Positions 22,451-34,330 of a stretch of DNA of 64,000 bases are shown here, piece by piece. Position 1 is the stretch's first letter; each line of letters begins with the position of its first letter. Below the pieces are notes generated by a model. It ran no database searches, was not told where the DNA came from, and saw nothing but the letters and a program-made list of their open reading frames with translations. Made by a program: the position numbers and the translations under genes. Source of the DNA: Temnothorax longispinosus (lineage: Eukaryota; Arthropoda; Insecta; Hymenoptera; Formicidae); the NCBI RefSeq assembly GCF_030848805.1, contig NC_092358.1:19253297-19317296 (forward strand), given 5' to 3'.

Positions 22451-22641
22451 TAAAGCCGTAATCACACTACGGGTTGAGGTTACGATTGAGTGTTGGAAAC
22501 CAACCAATCAGAACGAAGCAGTCCACCGGCTAGGTTGCAGGTTACAATTTAGACGCGAGCCTATTTGAACAACTTGCAACTGTTATAACCGTAACGCCAA
22601 CGGCAACCGAGCCCGTAACCCGTAGTGTGATTACGGCTTAA
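22451..22641. mobile_element. 185-bp MITE with 22-bp TIRs and TAA flanks (PIF/Harbinger style)
   Basis: The ends 22454-22475 (agccgtaatcacactacggg...) and 22617-22638 are perfect reverse complements over 22 bases. TAA stands directly outside both ends (22451-22453 and 22639-22641), matching the 3-bp TWA duplication typical of PIF/Harbinger transposons. An internal pair, gttgcaggtt (22534) and aacttgcaac (22571), forms a second stem. There is no coding capacity. The class assignment rests on the TSD and end structure only. Confidence 0.8.
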
Positions 22642-23300
22642 GAAGACACTCTACATATAATACCAATGAAGTATTTTTATTTCTGCCACCTCAATATATT
22701 CAACAGACACTTGAATGAATTGTGAGAAACTCGTTGCGCGCCGGACTTTCCGTAAGTACTCCAGAACGATGCGATCGCAGCTGGGACTTTTCCCGCGCGC
22801 GCGCGGCGGGTCTGGCAATATCATTAGCAAGTGAAAGAAGTAAATCGTTTAAGGTCCGTCGCACCGGTTTCGTTTATGGACGCGCGGAGAAGACGCGGGC
22901 GGGCGCGCGCGCGGAAGAGACGGCGCGAAGACTCGCGTAAAATTAGACTTTCAAACGGCGCTCGGAACTTCGTGAGAGGGAGGGAGGCAGGGAGGGAAGG
23001 AGAGAGTAGCCTCGGGTCAGGAACCGATCTGTTTCGATCACCGGCGTCCCCGTGAAATATACGTGCAAGCACCGCCGGCGTATTTTTATCCGGATCGTGA
23101 AACTTCTTTACGCGACTTCGCCCGAGGGAAACCCATCGGTGAAACTGCCGGCAAATTCGCCGTGAAACCTTTTTCTCCCGACCGACCGAATTAAGAAAGG
23201 AGTGTGTCCTTTCGGAAATCCACAGGATTTTCGGAATCTTATCGAAGAAAATTACCGAATAAACCGCGTTTTTTTTCCCTCTGTAAAGCTTGTCGAGCTA
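22642..23300. other. GC-rich block
   Basis: Contains a short alternating CG run at about 22792-22807 and an A/G-rich tract at 22972-23010. Short frames on both strands are Arg-rich artefacts. Confidence 0.45.
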
Positions 23301-25700
23301 AGAGTGGTTAAAGTTTAATTGGACTTTTATGTTTACACTACTTGAGTTTACACTATTTCGCATTGATCATATTTCAGATATAAAAAAGGGCGAAAGTCAA
23401 CTTGTAGAAAAAATGTATTTTTCTATCTCGGGTGTTCTCAAGACGAGGAACGAAAACCGCGCACTGTTTTGCACCTTTACATTAATTTCAATAAGTCATC
23501 CCGACACACAAGACATATTGATATTTTTCTAACGTTTATCGTTGCCGCGTTTTAGGTATTTAAAAATTCGGATGACTGTAACGCGAAAGCGACGATGATA
23601 ATTCCTCATAATGGTTATTCGACGGAACTTCTCTAAGGAACATTTCGTAGTCTGTATGCGAGAACGAGGAGAGTGCATCGCGCGTTCGCCGAATGGCTGC
23701 TTTTAGTATCTCGTTGAACGAACGAGCATACTGCAGCGCGCCCCAAAATTATCCTCGCTAATTGCAACGAGGAAGCGCGTTAGACGTGTTCCGTTATCAG
23801 CATCGTTGAAAGTGTCGTCGCGGCGCTGCTCGGTGTCGATTATTCACGTCTCACGCAAATATACTTGGAAATATCAACGCATATTATTTACCCATACAAT
23901 TCATTTTTTAAAGAATCAATTTTACTGCCATAGTCCTGATTCTGTTTAATTCGAGGTTTAATTTTTTAAATATCTATAGATATTTAAAAAATGCGTATAC
24001 GCAGGAAAATATACATTTCCAAACTTAGGAAAGGCGTTGTTAATTGACATTTGATGTTTCTAATTATATTCTTACACTCAGGTATAAAAAAAAGCTGCAT
24101 CGTAATCGTATGTAATGTATCGATATATCAGGAATGACGGAATAATTCATAGCGGTTAGCGTATCGTCGAGAAGCGATCCGAACTATTGACGTGTCTGAG
24201 CAAAATATCGGATAGCATCGATACTTTCGAGCGTTTCTAATTCGACGTCACTCGCTGCCACCAGGATGCCTGCGTATTTCAAACGCGAATATTATTCCCG
24301 GGGCATGGCGGAATATCGGTAAACCACTTCTCCACCTTACGTCTCGCAAGGAAGGCAAGTTTCCGCGTGAAACGTTACGCGCGAGACAGTGGAGCCGTTC
24401 CTTTCCGACAGAAAGAAAAATATTTCATTCTTTTGTCAATCAGTTCTTGCCCCGCGAATATACTTCACGGGTATAGCTTGATCATGTGTATTCTTCGAGA
24501 TCGAGATGAATGAACGACGTAGAACCGATCATTTATAATGCCATAGAGTCTGTTATTCAATGTTGCCGGATAAACCCACACTAAACCAACGTAACTCACG
24601 TGATGTGACAATATTTAATTTATTAATAAAAAATTAAATTTCCTCTCTTGTATAACTAAAAATACTAAAAATATAAGAAAGAAAGTAACGCCAAAGCTGC
24701 AAGTCTAATGTTTATCAGATTAAAAAGCTCTTGATTGACGATATTAATTTAAAGTTCGTGATTTTGTTTACAAACAAAGAAAAAGAAAAAGTTCTATTTA
24801 ATGACAGAGTATATAGGATATTCTTATATAGAAACAAAGCATAAGATTTTCGTTACAATTACTGTTGCACATGTGAACTTCGAATCAAACTTTAATATCT
24901 TGACTCGGGTAATGGAAAAATGACGCATATACTTTTACGTGTGTAAAAAAAAAAATAACTCTTATATCCGATGGAAATAGAGAAATCCTAGCAAACATCG
25001 AGGCCAACATTTCCAATATTTTCCAGAGTCAATTTTAAATATTTTAATGTTCCCTTTAACAAAGAACAGCTCTTACCGGAAAATTTCAAATTTCGGGTTA
25101 CGTGGCTCCCTCTCCCGGACTTTACGACTCGATATCCCTCGCACGAAATACTTGAAGTGCCGCGGATATTTAGATAATAACGATTCTAAGTTACATCGGC
25201 ATCTTCGAACCTGCACCGCCCGCCAATCATCGCTCTTAACGATCCACCATTTGCATTACGTACCGTAGACGCGTATGTTACACGCGCTGCCATTAGACGC
25301 ACGTGGGACCGACGCGAGTGGAACTGAGATAGAGAGGCAGTAGAACGGAGTTTATTACACATACTATAATATAGCTGCATGTGTCGCAAGAATATAAAGA
25401 AAAGGGTCGACAAACAGAAATGGACACGGTATAAAGTAAGAGAGGAAATAACAAACAGCAATAGAAATAAATATATATTACCAGATATAGAAAAATATTA
25501 CTAAAAAAAAGTAATAATGGAAAGTATATAAAGTAATAATGAGAAAATTATAACAAATGCAACCGTACAAACGTTTTCAACGGAAAATACAAAGGATATA
25601 TAAAGCCGAATTTCGTATTGCTCATCGCGAAAACGCTTCTCGTCCCCCATTGCCGACGCGATATCGAATAAAAGGCTATAATTCACCCATCTAACTAAGT
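23301..25700. other. Mostly AT-rich sequence with mixed patches
   Basis: Mixed patches at 23560-23860, 24120-24400 and 25060-25340 show no convincing frame. The two adjacent palindromes at 23962-24003 are listed separately. Confidence 0.45.
23962..24003. repeat. Two adjoining perfect palindromes (30 bp and 12 bp)
   Basis: 23962-23991 is a perfect 30-bp palindrome centred on tatcta|tagata with T6 and A6 ends. It is followed without a gap by the perfect 12-bp palindrome tgcgtatacgca (23992-24003). Confidence 0.9.
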
Positions 25701-26500
25701 ACGGTTCAATAATGAATTCTCTCATTACAGATTCATATCTCTTGTCAATTACACGTAATCCACATATCTCTCGCGCGGTGTCCCGCCGCGCCTTCGCTTT
25801 TACCGCCCCACGGATTTATTCACGCTCCAGTCGTTGCGCAAACATACAGTATCGGACGAGTATCCCGCGCCCTTCTCGACGCTATATGTATGTATCCGGT
25901 CGGCGCATATATCTGCCGGTTGCACAACACCCGCAACCTGTGTGATGGCTATAGGATTATGCTCTGACCCCCCCTCCCTACCCGCCGTCACAGTCACCCC
26001 CCACGAGTCCGTTCGCCACGCTAATGCGTCCGATTGAATATTCGAGGGTGCGGCGACGAAGAAGGAATCCCCCACCTCGTATATTTGGGACGTCGACAAG
26101 GGTCCCAGGGCGTTAAGGCAGAGGACTCTGCCGAGGAGCAGCGATCCTGCGCGTTTCTCAAGCGGTCCATTTTAAATGCACGGCAGTCGTTGCAGGCGCC
26201 ACACAGCAATGAGGGGAGAAATGTGGTAAGGGGGGGGAGAGAGAGAGAGAGAGGATGGAGGATAGTAGTCATGCCGCTCGGATTATCGTTTATTGGTGTA
26301 CTCTACGGGGTACACTCTCATCTCTCCCTGCGATCTAGGCGCGTATAGATATATCTGGGGCCATACAGCGTATACGTTCTACGTGGTTAAGCACACGTGC
26401 CCCCGATATTCGAGAGATCCCGATCCCCCAATCCCTCCCCCTTCCTCGTCCCCTTCAGCGTTCTACCAACGGTGCACCAGACCAGAGCAAACATTCTAAC
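25701..26500. other. GC-moderate block with a G/AG run
   Basis: A run of eight G followed by (AG)n lies at about 26230-26253. Frames of up to 104 codons on both strands have no recognisable domain. Confidence 0.4.
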
Positions 26501-26910
26501 GCGAAATTGGTTTTTGAAAATATTGAATGGTTAGTCGCCACGGTGGCGGAACGGGGGAGGGTGGATGAGCATGTTTTTCTACGCAAGCACCGTAAGAGCG
26601 CGAACAGATTTCGGGAGGGTGATCTTTTTGCTGTGAAAAAAAAATGGGGAGGGTTTCCCGGTGCGATGTCGCACGTATGCCGTACGTGGAAAACGCCCGA
26701 TAACACAAGCGAAATCGGCGCGGTGATCGATATTACGGGTCGCCGGGTATGCCCTATCGCGTTTTGTTCTTGTAAGGTGCTGCCGCGTAAATCCCACCCA
26801 CCTACCCCATCTCTCTTCGCCCGCCAAGTAATAATCGGATTTCGCGTACAAGGCGAATTCGCGGCGTTGCCTATCGTCGGCGAAATTTGGAGGGCGAGTT
26901 CGCTATGAAC
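26501..26910. other. GC-moderate block with an open frame of doubtful status
   Basis: A 133-codon plus-strand frame (26507-26908) starts without a Met codon and is opposed by 83-90-codon minus-strand frames. No domain is recognised and coding potential is unproven, so no gene is called. Confidence 0.35.
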
Positions 26911-27460
26911 CTAAAACATCCTTTTGGCATATGGGTTTTTCTAATAACGAGGACTATAGCGAAGACACGATAAGAAAGAGAAAAGAGGTAGAGGCAAGGA
27001 TAAACTGCCGTTAATTTATTCATCCCTTATGTAATTTGTATCCCAAAATTACATTTAATATATACATAGAGAAAAAATATCTATAGTACGGATTGTAATG
27101 ATAGAGAAGCAAAAGTATATAAATTTTGTTGCATTTAATATGTAATAGTTACTGAGGACCTGCAATAATTTTGGGATCAAATTTGTTATCGTAAAAATGT
27201 AGCTCTTATTCTTAAAATTTGAGAAACAGCATTGGAAAATATTAAATTAAATCGTGAATTTTGCATATAAAGTATAACATAAATGCCTTGCTGAATATAT
27301 TAGTACTAATTTTTCCAAATCTTAGATTTTCGATGATAAAACTTAATTGCAAGTACGATACGACATAAATTTACACCACGAAGAATTTACATACATAAAC
27401 ATATTTCGGCTCGTCATTAATTAGAAAGCGTAGTTTCGAGCGTGTAAAATTATTTTAATC
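26911..27460. other. AT-rich sequence containing a hairpin element
   Basis: Holds the inverted repeat at 27033-27184. Otherwise nothing is recognised. Confidence 0.5.
27033..27184. repeat. Inverted repeat of about 150 bp, possible small MITE
   Basis: aatttgtatcccaaaatta (27033-27051) pairs with 27166-27184 with one mismatch. Just inside both arms the words catttaatat and gcatttaatatg occur in the same orientation. No TSD is clear. Confidence 0.6.
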
Positions 27461-29090
27461 TAATTTCGCGCGTCGAAAGATACAGCTGGGATTTGGAGGA
27501 GAGTGCGGAAAGTCGCGGTGTAAAATCGATCGCGGCGAAATTCGAGTCCGGGGTTGGCTCTCCGATGGTATCTCTCCGTGAAACGCGGTGATTTATGGGC
27601 GTATTGTGTATCTAGTATGGAAATTTTTTTCGAGGCGAGAAAAGCGGAGCGCCAGGGGTGTATATCACTGGCGAGAGTTGCCGGGCGTGCTAAATGACGC
27701 CAGCAAGCTAGCGGCGCGGATGACGAGCGCAAGAAATGCCGTCGATAAAATTTTTATAAGCTCAGCCAGTTATCCAGCCTGAAAAAAATGCATTGGGCAA
27801 ATTAAATGCAACCGTGTGATTTTTCTGATTTAGTAAAATGGCTGACGTAGAAGTTATATCACGTTGACATTAATATCGAATTATAAAAAAACGATATCTT
27901 CGAGTAATGTGAAGAATAAGAAATTAAATCCGCGAGCATTCCTGCAAATTAATTCGCAAAATCGCGAAAAACAAGATTTTTAGCATTATTGATTCGATAA
28001 TATAATCTCTCGTTTAATTCGTAGAACTTACATGGTTACTCGTGCGAATAAAGATCAATCCACAAATAATAATAGATTTTGCCCGGCGGAAACTGAAGAT
28101 CGATCGACGTCGTCGACATCTCGTAATTTCCTAGACACTTGATCGACAAACTACCTACTTTTTCCGAGCGTTTCTTCTAACCGCGATCGCGCTAGCGGAA
28201 AGAGGAAAAGAAGACGACGGATTTCGACATTTCTTACCGCGTAAATTCCTCGCGAACCGGTTGAGGATCCCAGGATTTATATATCGCATAGAGGGAGGCG
28301 TCCCGCCGTGGAAGAACGCGAGTAAGAAAACGCAGAAGCGCCAAAGCGAGAGTTGAGTGTCGCACAATTCCCCGCACTATCGTCGCAATGTAACTTTCTT
28401 CCTTTTCTTAATACATAATGTTTTCAGATTTTAAAAAATTAAACGTCAAATTTTATAATTTTTATTAAACTTGATCAAAATGATTGTATAATATCATATT
28501 AACTCGTATAACTCGCGTATTTTGTCATATGAAAAATTGAACGCAGATGAACCTGTTTTTTTCCAGGAATTGAGAGAATAAAATAAATATATTTCATTAA
28601 ATATGCACACAGAAAAATATCATTCTACAGCCGAGGAAAGCAATTATTTATTTTATTTGATTTGTTTTAAGTAATAGTTTTCAATAATAAAAGATATATT
28701 GGTACTTGGCACAAGTCTTAGAAAAGCTCATCATTTTGTGCTCAAAACAAGAATTTATTCTTCTGTCAAGAGTATTATATACTTAAGTACATGCTTCATC
28801 TCTTCCATAGACTCTATATATATTAAGTAAACCGAATTCTTGAATTAATTAAATATTATTCTTGTTTGAAGTACTAGACTTGCTAAGATCTAGAATATGT
28901 TTTGAGTAAATGTGACGCTTGTGATGACTTTACGGTAAATTTGCGGATATATGAACTTGTCAATACCTAAAACAAGTAATATTTTTACTTGCAGGTAGTA
29001 TGTACTTTTCTGTGTGTGTGTAGTCCTCATAAAAAAAAAGGACAATAAACGGTCTATAGCTTGTCTATGAATTCGCTGGGGTGACCGCAA
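27461..29090. other. Mixed, then AT-rich sequence
   Basis: 27461-27780 and 28080-28380 are GC-moderate; the rest is AT-rich. A short hairpin (tacct...caagtaa/ttacttg...aggta) occupies 28967-29000. No gene is recognised. Confidence 0.45.
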
Positions 29091-29690
29091 ATTATTTCGT
29101 ATCTCGAAATCCTTTGAATTCCTGGTATTATAGGCACCGATTGAGCACCGATCTAGATTTAATTCGATCGTGTCGTCATTACGCGCGTAACACAGTGGCC
29201 GTTACACTTAATAATGCCATACGGAGATATCCGGGAGCCTCACGACCGATCGGGATCCCTTACACACGACGTGTTCTCACAAAGGGGTATTCGATCATCT
29301 CGCATCTCACCAGAAGGCACCTCCCGGACAGCCGAGAGCAGGTTGATTCCTGATCGCCGCGCGGCCGTATCGGCCAGGCCGATAGATCGGGCCGGTCGAT
29401 CGATCGATCGCTCGGTCGGTCGGCGCGGCCGACGGACGGGCGGATGGGGGCCTCGATCCCAAGCTGTAATCTTACGCGCGATGCCGAAGAGAGAGGAGAG
29501 GGGGATGCGTAATTCACACCCCCGCGGCTGCGGGGCGAGGGCACGGGAGAGTGGCCGAAAGAGGAATATCAAGCCGGTGGTGTGGAAGACCGCAGGGACG
29601 TACAACGAGCTTCATGAGATCTTAGAGTTAGGTTCACGTTTGACACTTGCTGCATATGACATTTCTAGCTGACGCTTCTTGCGTTAGTTT
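29091..29690. other. GC-rich CpG block
   Basis: Frames of 121-152 codons are open on both strands over the same bases and read as Arg/Ser/Gly-rich. They are not called. The block contains the tetranucleotide repeat at 29396-29423. Confidence 0.45.
29396..29423. repeat. (TCGA)n followed by (TCGG)n tetranucleotide repeat
   Basis: Nearly four TCGA units run into (C)TCGG units and create clustered GATC sites. Confidence 0.85.
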
Positions 29691-30640
29691 TCTCCTATTG
29701 TCGAATAATTTCTCCCTCTGTGTGTGTATATGTGTGTGTCTTCAGTATTTGTACTGTAATATACAAAGTTAGATTTACATGATATGTTTGTCACATTTTA
29801 TAACATTTTTATCATGCAGACGAACAAAACCCCTCTCAGATAACGCATGGTAATGAGAAAGCTAGTGGGAAAAATGCCAAATGGAAATATCATGTAAGGA
29901 ACACCAAATGTAAATATAATATGTTAGTATAATAGCATTATATGAATTATGTGGCATAATACATGTATTTGAATGTAAATTCCTAAAAAATTCCTGGCGA
30001 CTTGTGAATACATTGAACAAATCGAAATAAAAAATATAAATATTCGAAATATACGTACACAGAGAGATATAATATATGTGTATAAATGTGTATGTGCGCA
30101 TTTTCATTCAATTTAATTTAATTTTAGTACTTCAGATAAAAAAAAGAATTAAATAATGACTAATGACTATGTAAATAAATTTTGAAAATAAGCTTAGTTT
30201 CAGAATCATATATATATATATATCATCAATAATTGTTTCAAAATAATGAGCTTATAAGTATATTTAGTTAATATATAGCAGATAGCAGGTTTATACCAAC
30301 AACATTATTAATCACTTTTCCATAACGCTCTGATGCGATTGAACAATAATCAATTGCAATTTCGTATTTAATTCAATAACTGCAACAATGATCGTGTGCG
30401 TATAATATTTTGTTAAATATATGTTTGTTTAAATAATTAAACACGAGCTCGAACTAATATCATCAAAATGTAATTGACCTGATTTGCGGCCGATACATAG
30501 TTATCCGTGGCGTTATTTTAACATCGAGATAAGCGCCAAGCCTGTAATAGTTTGTAATCGCCAATAATATCGTAATAACGCGAAAAACGCCAATGGCAAA
30601 ATTGACTCAATGCGAATGCCAACAAATCTCCTTTCACGCA
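29691..30640. other. AT-rich sequence
   Basis: Short TG and TA runs occur at about 29718-29738 and 30207-30222. No gene is recognised. Confidence 0.5.
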
Positions 30641-31120
30641 CCGTCGAATGTCGAAAACCACTTTAAACTACGTGCTACCAGTTTCTCCTGATATACACCA
30701 GCGATCTTCGTTCAGTTCAGGGCCTGTGAGTCCCTTGACGTCGCGCGGCGGCCGGTGGATGATCCAGGCTTGGAAGAGACAGGAAGGAGAGAGAGTCGAG
30801 GTGAAAGGAGAACGGTGGAGGAGAAAGAGCCAGGGGAGACGAGGAGAAGATCGCGAGATGCGAGGTGAGAGAAAGGGAAAAAGAGATGGAGGAAAAGGAG
30901 GAAGGGCTCTAGTCGGAGGGAGAGAGAGATGAAATGGGGTTTACTTTGGTTTAGGCGATGGCCTGTAGTGACCTCGAGCTCGACTCGAAGAGGAGAGAGA
31001 AAGAGAGAGAGAGAGAGAGACCGAGTGATCGAGAGTAAGAGGGAGAGGAGCCTGCTCAGCCGAGAAACCGGTTCCCATCCTTCTCGCAGACTGCGGCGGC
31101 TGCTGCTGCACCTCGGAGAC
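30641..31120 (+). repeat. Purine-rich (GA) block with an AG microsatellite
   Basis: 30770-31040 is dominated by A and G on the plus strand, with near-pure (AG)n at about 30989-31020. Minus-strand Ser/Leu-rich and plus-strand Arg/Glu/Gly-rich frames are composition artefacts. The sequence offers many GAGAG sites of the kind bound by GAGA-type factors in flies; function here is inference. Confidence 0.7.
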
Positions 31121-31673
31121 ATTGCACTTAGCGTCCTCCGAGGGGCACCGTTTGGGCCCGTCCGGCGGGGCTTTCAGCGATACGACCTTGCACTTTTTGA
31201 CAGCCAATCTGGCCCTTAAAACGCTTCGCTGCCGGTATATCGCGAACATCGTTGAATTCATAAACGCGCAACAAAAAGTTCATAGTTTTAATAATAAAGA
31301 AAATATGACTCTTTCTCCAACTTTCTAGCCTGAAATTCTAGACTTTTTGCAATTTCAAACAAATGCCAATATTCCTTCCAATACATCTTATTCATATTAC
31401 TTTATATAAGATTTTATATGATTTATTTAAATTCAATGCGTTATGTTTCGTTCTCTATTTACCTGAAATAATCGATATACGTTATTTATTTTTAGCTTAT
31501 GATAGATTTCTCTATTCTCTTATTCTCATTTTCTTCCATTATCTTTAAGAGCAGACTCGTCTGAGGATATATCCTGACCATACAAATTCGCTTTTTAAAG
31601 CTCTGTAGACCCTAGAACAACAGTCTCGGTTATTTAATCACGATTTTTATCTCTGCATACCGAGAAACGTAGA
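31121..31673. other. GC-moderate, then AT-rich sequence
   Basis: No gene or repeat is recognised. Confidence 0.45.
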
Positions 31674-31949
31674 ATGATTAAGTACCAGAATTTCCGCCTC
31701 GTGCGCTTGCACGGTCTAATTAAATGTGCATTTAACATGAAAGCGGTTGTCCTCGGGAAACCTGATATCGACGTACTTGTAGACTCTCTACAATGTGACA
31801 TCTTAGATTGTCGCTTCGCGAGAAACCGGATTAAACCGACCAACCTTAAGCAAACAATAACAAACTGTAACAATGCTCATCAACGGTGGTACAAGCAGGC
31901 AAATTTCTTTCTTCTTGAATCAGAAGCAATACGAATCTATTGTGAATAA
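31674..31949 (+). CDS. Weak candidate exon or small ORF, unknown protein
   Basis: A 91-codon plus-strand frame begins with ATG at 31674 and stays open about ten codons further upstream. The translation (MIKYQNFRLVRLHGLIKCAF... to ...EAIRIYCE) has balanced charged, aromatic and Cys content. A pyrimidine stretch followed by cgtag just before the ATG could be a splice acceptor. No signal peptide, domain or motif is recognised. An 79-codon frame is open on the opposite strand, which weakens the case. It could be a real exon, an old coding remnant, or chance. Confidence 0.2.
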   Translation: MIKYQNFRLVRLHGLIKCAFNMKAVVLGKPDIDVLVDSLQCDILDCRFARNRIKPTNLKQTITNCNNAHQRWYKQANFFLLESEAIRIYCE

Positions 31950-32520
31950 TAGATTGCTCCGCGAAATGATAAATATTAAATAAACGCGTAAACGCGTTCG
32001 TAACGTGGAAACTGTAAACGAAGGGAGAGATCACGCGGAGAGCGTATTGATATTTAAATTAGCGATCGACGCGCAACGTCGACGCGATGATTTACTATCC
32101 GGAAGCGGTCGGCGGGCGGTGAGCATCTGAGACGCCGAAGAAGCGGATAGTAACGGACCGGTCGCGAGCACGAGGACGACCTTAACCCTTAAACCGCGTG
32201 TGCTGCGCGTACTGTTACGGGGGGGGGGAAGCTCGCGGAAAAATTGAAACGTGAGAAACAGGTTTCCTGCACGGCGAGAGGTCACCCGCGTCACCGTTTC
32301 GCGCGTAAAGGCGCGGCCAAAAGAGTGAACGAGGTCGGCGCGCCCTCGAAGCGGAAAACTGCGAGATGACGAGATCCCTGACGGCGATGCGTCTCGCGCT
32401 GCGTCGATATCGGGTTTCCGAAGTTCGAAACCGCCACCGACATGCGGCAGTTCGAATTTCGTGCCACAATTTACGTCGGATAACATTGTTCTTAATATGG
32501 TGTGGAACAATACTAATATA
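31950..32520. other. GC-rich block
   Basis: A run of ten G lies at about 32219-32228. Long minus-strand frames (159 and 84 codons) in two phases are Arg/Ser-rich and overlap each other. Not called. Confidence 0.4.
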
Positions 32521-33600
32521 AGGATTTATCGAGACGTTTGTCGCGAATGGACATTGTGTTACATATTTGCAATGTTATACTTGTGCAAATTATATAAAAG
32601 AATAAGTAAGCAAATAAATAAAACAGTGTAGGATAGAAATGCCTGACGGTAATGACATTGCAACACTTTACAATCTTCTGTCAAGCTTAATTGCTTTAGA
32701 TGATTGTCTCATCGCATTACAAATGTGTACCTGAATTTCTTAATACGAATTAATTTTCAATTGCGACGAAGAAGGACATTTAAGTCGCGAATTGATAAAT
32801 GATGCGATGTCATTTTGATCCCCCGCGGCACCTTTTCCGCGCAATACCTGCACTGTTACAAATTTGGAGAGTTGTGAAAGCGCATAATTAATTCAACGAC
32901 AGAGTTCCCAGATACGCTCGATCGATTGGCGAAAGCCGACACCGCCACTTACGGGAACAGCTGCAAGAAGCGGTAGGTGTATAGGTATAACAAGAAGATC
33001 TCACAGCAGCGCGCGGAGACGCGGAAATGCGCGCTGCCCTACGACCATTGTGCTGTAAATCGCAGATTTCTATGTATGCGATTATCGGCTGCGAAATATC
33101 ATCTTCGTCGGTTATATGTCGACGTGGACTTCTCTCTTGGCCGGCTATGCTTTTTCAGCGTAATATCTTCCAATACTTGTTTGACGCGAACTTTCCATTC
33201 CGGCCGAATGCAACTTCCCACGATACGCCGGCGCGCGGCGAGTACACACCGTTCTTTCGGTCACAAATTTTCTGATAAATCTCGTCGAGTTCCTTTTCAC
33301 AAAAAATTGATAGATTGCAGCTTTCAATGCTATATGTTAGCAATGGAATTTCAATCTAAAATTTTTGCTTAAAGTCGGAGAAAATTAAAGTTGTCAAGAT
33401 TATTTTATGCTCCTATTTGATATGCGTGGTAGTGAAAAAAAAAAACAGTCAGAAATTAAGAAAATAAGTCCTCTGTATTTGGATTTCAGCAGTTGTCATA
33501 TTTCTAATTAATAATTCCTGCGTTTCTCTCCTTTTTCGATATTACCCACATTCCGTTTGACTTCTCTCTCAATCCTCTCTCAATCGAAAATGCTATAGAA
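32521..33600. other. Mixed sequence
   Basis: GC-moderate at 32820-33270, where short frames occur on both strands. Contains copy 1 of the 49-bp repeat. No gene is recognised. Confidence 0.4.
33030..33078 (+). repeat. Imperfect direct repeat of about 49 bp, copy 1
   Basis: Matches 33881-33929: both contain gcgctgccct, then a variable stretch, then tgtaaatcgc(a/g)gatttcta(t/c)gta. The copies begin about 851 bp apart in the same orientation. Confidence 0.75.
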
Positions 33601-34330
33601 GATAAATTCATTGAGACGGTTCTATCGAAAAACACGTAGGAGATTGAAACACCAGAAATTCCTGGCAAGGCGCGAGAGCATCGATTGTCGTTTAATCAGA
33701 CCCGCGATTGTTATTAATCTTGCCGACAATGGATACACAACGGTGTCGAATGCAATCGCGCGTCCGGGACACGAGGCGCCGCGCGCCGCAACAATCGCGG
33801 ACCGCGATAAAAAGGAGCTGTGTGGCAGTAAAAAGGAAAGAGAGAAAGGGGCAATGTGGGAGCGGCGGGGGGGAATCTACGCGCTGCCCTTCGCTCCGCT
33901 GCGTTGTAAATCGCGGATTTCTACGTAGGTGACTGCCGGCCGCGTGTGTACCGTACGTCGGACGTCGGATGATCCATTTAATGCCGCGCTCCGCCATGCG
34001 GCATAAATCACGCGCGCGTTATACCGACGTGTAATATAACCGACACCGCGTGCGCAGCATCCCGTTTGCCGTACGCCGAACGAAAGCCGTGTCGTGCCGT
34101 ACCCGTACCGTGGCTGCGCCGCACGTTGTGCGTCGCGTCCGCGTCGGTGCCTGCGCGCTTTATCGTTGCATCGCGCCGGTGCATCGCGCTCGCGGTCGAA
34201 CGAGACGCGTCAGAAGGCGCCGACACGTTCTGGCTATTCCGACGGAAATTTGGAAATGCGCTCGTTCCCGGTCGCTTCCCTTGAATTGCGTTTGAATTGT
34301 TGACACAATCGTGTTGCGGCGAAAAAGGAA
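33601..34330. other. GC-rich CpG block
   Basis: 34050-34230 is very CpG-rich with an internally repetitive tgcatcgcg word. All frames there are Arg/Ala/Ser-rich in several phases on both strands and are taken as artefacts. Confidence 0.45.
33881..33929 (+). repeat. Imperfect direct repeat of about 49 bp, copy 2
   Basis: Same word order as 33030-33078, with the middle diverged. The matched tail tgtaaatcgc-gatttcta is the best-conserved part. Confidence 0.75.

Noticed and set aside
26507..26908. 133-codon plus-strand frame
   Set aside because: It has no Met start, opposed frames, and no recognised motif; kept only as a block description.
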